From: Halichoerus grypus
Taxonomy: Eukaryota; Chordata; Mammalia; Carnivora; Phocidae
Length of the DNA: 64,000 nt
Direction of reading: 5' to 3'
Assembly: GCF_964656455.1 (NCBI RefSeq)
Contig: NC_135714.1
Span: forward strand, 125,482,131-125,546,130
The position numbers were made by a program, and so were the translations under genes. The notes under the pieces were generated by a model. That model was not told where the DNA came from. It ran no database searches and saw only the letters and a program-made list of their open reading frames with translations. Of this stretch, positions 59,701 to 64,000 are shown one piece after another. Position 1 is the stretch's first letter; the number at the start of each line of letters is the position of its first letter.

Positions 59701-62669
59701 AAAACAATAGGTTAGCTGTGGGAAAAGGTACAATAAAAACTGAAAGAGCATTCTATCTGTCTAGAAATTATATGCCTTCTCATGCACTCAGAGAGAGTGC
59801 ATATGTGTATAGCAAGGAAAATATTCACCTCAAATGACTGCACCATACAAGGCAGAAAAATATCACTGGCCACACACATCCACTTATTTCTACCTGAATG
59901 AAGCACAAAGAAATGCAATTTGGATTTACTGCATCACTAGCCTCCCAAGTTTTAAAACCCTATTATTTGCACTATTTCGAATGACTTGAAAGATCTAACA
60001 AAGTAGAGGCATTAACAAATTCTGTGTTTATTGCATCATACCCCTAAAATATACTTAGCCAACCCAGTAAAAGCAGGATTTAAAGGGGTGAAAGGACAGG
60101 CTCACTGGTCAGGGTGAGATCAGACACTCATGTCCCACAGAGCAAGGTTTCTGTGTGTCAAACAGAATCAAAGAACTAGTGGGTGCCAAAATGGTATAAT
60201 TTAATGTCATAGGAGAGGAAATTTGGAGATAATAACAAATGAGAAAGCCATTAAAAAAAAAAAGAGGGGGAGGGCAAAGAGGCAAGGTCACCTCAGCGCA
60301 TCTTCCCAATTTTGTCAAGACAATAAGAATAGGTGAGCTCTCCCTGGGTGAGGTTCCTAATCCAAAATACCCCCCACATTATGCTCTTGTTCCCAGATTC
60401 CTCAGGAAGGTTTTAGGGTGGAACTGAGCTGTGGTTAGAGGGGGAGTGGCCACTGCTGCTGTGGTCCCTGCCAGTCTCCCCCAAAGGTTCAACATTAACC
60501 TATAGATCCACAGCATTTATATTCTTTCTCTCCCTATCTAGGTGGTCAGTGCTGCCCCTAGGCAACATCTCGGTCATTTTCTGCTATAAAGCTGAAATTG
60601 CATCACAGATGTGTAACTCACTGCAACAAACAAGGACATTTCAGTACCTCTGAAGGTCAGATACCTTTGGGAGGATTTCTAATACATGATTTTATTATCT
60701 AGAGCATAAATATGAATTGTCCTTATGGAATCAAAGACGTCCAAATGATAAACAAAACACTGGGACTGGTTTGGGGGCCACTCATCATCAACAGAAATGC
60801 TCCAAACTGAGATGCCCTGTTTACTGACCCACATAATGTTAAAACTACACAAGAACATTTCTAAAACTTCTGGAAGTTGATGAAAACCTTTTAGTTGGAT
60901 GTTTCTGAGAGACTACAAAGAATTACTACATATGTCTTAAATTTATAAAAGCCATCGTGGTCTCAAACAGAAAACAACAGAATGGCCTAATCCTGGGAGT
61001 CAGGCAATGAGTAATGAGAAGCAAGTTCCCCCTTGCACTAGCATCTGTCTGTCCGAATCGCTCCCATTTTATCTTTTTCCTCTCAGTCTGCTTGATCCAG
61101 TAACTCGAGGCTAATATTCTCTTCCCTGATGGAAGTCCATCTAGTTCTAGAGACACTAAGCCACCAGCAAAACCATCCATGTGAGGAAGACACTACCCAA
61201 ATGCAACCCAACAACCCAAATCACATGAGACTCAAGTTGGGCTTAAAACTGAAGCAAATGTTTGAGGCGGTCTGTGGATGGAGGAATGGCCCTTAGTTGC
61301 AGTCTTTCCAAAGAGGGCAATTTCCCAACACAAAATTCAACTACACTTCAAGTATATTCCTGGAGTGAATCATCACTGAAACGTATTTATAGGGAATAAT
61401 TGCTTTCGTGCAGAAGAGATTTTTTTTTTCAGTTTACAAATCCTATCACCCACCACATGAATTATCTATAAGACAGGATCCTCACTGCATCCCTTTTAAA
61501 ATGGCTCCTGCATCAGAATATTGCACAAAAGCAAATTTCCTTCCAGCCTTTCTTTGATTAAATAGTAAAGGAGCGATCTTAGCAAAACAGAATTTGTTCT
61601 AAACAGTAGTGACTCTTGCTTGAAATCAGATCTTTAAACTTCAAAGAATAAATAATAACTCACACCACAGTGGTTGTCACTCCTTGGCTCCATCATTCAA
61701 ATGTTTCTGCTGCCCTGAGAACCCCATTCCATTTTAAGAGCATGTTGTATTGACTCTGATATTTGTACTTAATCATTGTCATTTTGGAAAACTTTCTCCA
61801 TCTTCTGGCCAAGGTTCCTTTAGAGAAACCCTGATATTTCCAATCTAAAAGCTACTTTTCACCGTCTTAAGGGGAAATATATTCATTTTCCTGTGGCTTT
61901 CATTCTAAAAATTCCAAATTTTCTAGTGAAAGATGTCTTCAGAGAAATCAAGTGGTTTGTATTTTTTAAAAACAACTTATACTTATTTTCACACTCCTAA
62001 AAATAGTATAAACTTACTACCTTATGAATTAAAACTAGAAAAAAAAAATCCCTATTTATTAGGGTTCATACTCCACTGAAGTCCTCTTCAACTAAATGTG
62101 TATTTAAGCTATCCTCACACACAGCAAATCGAGTTGCAGCAAATAAATAATACGGACTCTATTTTCATTAGCAAAAATTGATTTTCACTGAGTTCTTCAA
62201 CAGTGCCTGAAAATAAAAGTATGCTATTTAAAGAGAGCTTGTGAAATTTCAGGAATGTCATATATCGGTAAACAATTCAGAACTACATGTGTAAAGAAGT
62301 AATTAATTTGTTGAGCTAATGAAAAACAGGTTCTCCTACAGTTATTTTTGTCTCTAAGCCAATTCTGGGGTGATCTTTCCTGAATTCAGAAAGGCACTCG
62401 CAGTTTTGTCCCAATGGTGGTCATGAGTGAGGTCCCATTTCTTAATTCCTGCGTCCTGCTTAGCTTCCAACATCTGGCCAATGGGCAGATACCCTGACAA
62501 TAAATTTGCACCGTGCAGGGGCTCTGACAAAGGAAAGAGGGAGCGGTAAGTGGAACAATGGTGCAACAGGGCACCAGCTTCCCTGCTCACCCTCCCTTGT
62601 CAGGGTAAGTCCGTCCACATTGGCCTGGAGCGACCTCGGAAGAAGCAGTGAGGGCAAGAAACTTCCCTT
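59701..62669. other. SINE-free, unique-looking sequence; no gene recognised
   Basis: About 3 kb with no identifiable transposon. An A/G-rich patch at 60249-60284. Overlapping minus and plus frames at 62354-62772 have no domain and overlap each other in several phases. Confidence 0.4.
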
Positions 62670-62685
62670 CACTTCAATGGATTTT

Positions 62686-63912
62686 TTTTTCAGATTTGTG
62701 TTTTATGTAAAAATTCAGGTTTTATTTTTACTTATTCTTCCATTGGCAGGAGCTGATGCCAAGAACTTATAGGCAAACAGTAACTTTTGTTCTCCACCTC
62801 TTAGCTGAACAAAAACACACACCATGTAGCATTATCATTAGGCAAGATTTGCTTTTTTACATTTCACACAAGAATGCAATATTATCCTTTCTTGAAGAAA
62901 ATGCCCAGATTACTAAGGAAACTATCTTTGGTGGAAGGGTTTAATAAGCATATTTTATTTAAATAAATCCTCCAGGAGGAAATGGGAGAATTCATTCCTT
63001 CACTTAGAAGAAGACTCTGTAAGTAGTTATCTGTCAAATTTCTCTGTGCAGCTCACCAACATTTCCTTATTGGAAACATCAATACTTCCCCATCACAGTT
63101 CCCAAAATGACTTTAAAGTCTCAAAATTCTGTGTCTCCTTTGGCTTACTTCTCTCTTGATTCCACCCAGGCTGTATTCATGGTTTGCTTCATATCATCAT
63201 CTCCATCTTCATAAATTTTCTTTAGAACATTCATCAATCCCTCACTAGGATCCATTTCAGTGTTGTGGGAGGGCTTTTCCTTCTCTTTGCATTCTTTATC
63301 ACCTGAGTCTGGTAGTCCCACCACGTGTCTTCTGGCTTCTTTCTATGTAAGATAAGAACTGTATCTGTCTTGACTTTTTTTGAACAGCCTTCCACAGAGA
63401 TGGGTTTCAAGAGTCATGGAGTAACTCTTCCCATTTAGACTCTACCAAAAGATCAAATGACCTCTCTGTGAAATGCACCTGCACATTCTCAATGGGGACT
63501 TGATGAACTCCAGTTAAGGTAACGTAGATTTTCACAAACTTACCTGAATGATCCCATCCGTAATTACTGATTTTCATTGTATATTCCATTGTAATGGGAG
63601 CAACCACAGAAGCTGGCTTTTCATTGTCAAAAGAGTTCTGCTTTTCTCTCTGATTTCTGATGCATCTTGTCCTTGATTTCTGTCTCAATCTTGGATTTTT
63701 CGGCTGTGAAGGCATCACATACTCTTTTTTCCAGTGGCCTTTTCCAGCAGCACCTTCACCCCTTCTAGATCCTTCTGTAGCTCTTCCAAAGCTGAGGCCA
63801 CGGTCAGGCTGGATCAGGCAAGGCCCAAGCTGCAGCCACACAGAGGAGAGCAAGAAACACCACACCAAGCACACGCACCTGGACACAGAGCCCACCAGCA
63901 TGAGTTGCAGCC
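62686..63912 (-). pseudogene. CACYBP: Processed pseudogene of CACYBP (calcyclin-binding protein / SIP)
   Basis: The parent protein (about 228 residues) bridges Siah1 and Skp1 in a ubiquitin-ligase complex and binds S100A6; it has an N-terminal Siah-binding part, a central CS domain and a C-terminal SGS domain. Here the coding-like part spans 63801 to 63121 without introns. Recognisable pieces: [19 protein letters not shown] at the N-terminus, the CS domain with [20 protein letters not shown] and [12 protein letters not shown], and the SGS end with [19 protein letters not shown] and AKGDTEF. Breaks: the start codon is GTG (63799-63801); single-base insertions near 63725-63730 and 63627-63636; indels near 63409-63446 and 63291-63310; in-frame TAA at 63145-63147. 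About 111 bp of 5' UTR-like and 430 bp of 3' UTR-like sequence are present, with a short poly(A) remnant (T-run 62682-62690). Flanking direct repeats 62670-62685 and 63913-63928 match at 14 of 16 positions. Non-functional retrocopy. Confidence 0.96.
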
Positions 63913-64000
63913 CACTTCAACGAATTTTGTTAAAGTGGTCCAGAGTAGCCCTCAAAGTTTTTAAGTCTTTACTGCAACTAGTGATTCTGGAAATTCTTTA

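Noticed and set aside
63407..63901. A 164-codon minus-strand frame starting with a signal-peptide-like sequence
   Set aside because: Its N-terminal part is the CACYBP retrocopy's 5' UTR and out-of-frame coding sequence. Only the last third is in the real CACYBP frame.
1..64000. CRISPR arrays, operons, tRNA or rRNA genes
   Set aside because: None seen. The tRNA-like heads belong to SINEs, and the sequence is mammalian nuclear DNA.

Overview
This window is nuclear DNA of a carnivoran mammal, and I find no intact protein-coding gene or RNA gene in it. The lineage call rests on 14 copies of the carnivore tRNA-derived SINE (7 per strand; head 'gcgcctgggtggctcag', tail of aaataaa repeats plus 'atcttta') and on L1 copies with carnivore-type 3' ends. 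All 14 SINEs have the 'ctgccttcggctcaggtca' body or a degraded form of it (13796 is a shorter variant). I see no copy of the canid-type or felid-type SINE, so an arctoid caniform (bear, seal or mustelid) is the best guess. The base composition (AT-rich, few CpG), the lack of long ORFs and the dense fossil repeats indicate intergenic or deep-intronic sequence.

Layout. 1-8 kb: an unidentified coding-like minus-strand remnant (406-1133) split by a SINE, then MaLR-type LTR fragments, an old L1 and an L2 tail. 8-15 kb: mostly unique sequence with a MER5A, a MIR split by a SINE, a compound trinucleotide microsatellite and an old antisense L1. 15-27 kb: a short L1 3' end, several MIR and L2 relics, and a young-looking SINE at 17999. 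27-33.2 kb: a nest of L1s. An old antisense L1 is followed by a minus-strand L1 3' end, which abuts a 3.8-kb 5'-truncated plus-strand L1 that carries its own SINE. 33-52 kb: unique sequence with six more SINEs, L2 and MIR fragments and simple repeats. 52-62.7 kb: a SINE-free stretch holding only ancient repeats and a cluster of POU-octamer-like motifs. 62686-63912: a processed pseudogene of CACYBP (calcyclin-binding protein) on the minus strand, with a poly(A) remnant and 16-bp target-site duplications.

Nothing here acts as an operon or pathway. The content is a layered record of retrotransposition: ancient MIR, L2, MaLR and L1M; then carnivore L1 and a CACYBP retrocopy made by L1 machinery; then SINEs inserted into those layers. 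I did not find evidence of a new biological system. The items most worth checking are the unidentified coding-like remnant at 406-1133, the SINE-free region with its octamer cluster, and the opposed L1 pair.
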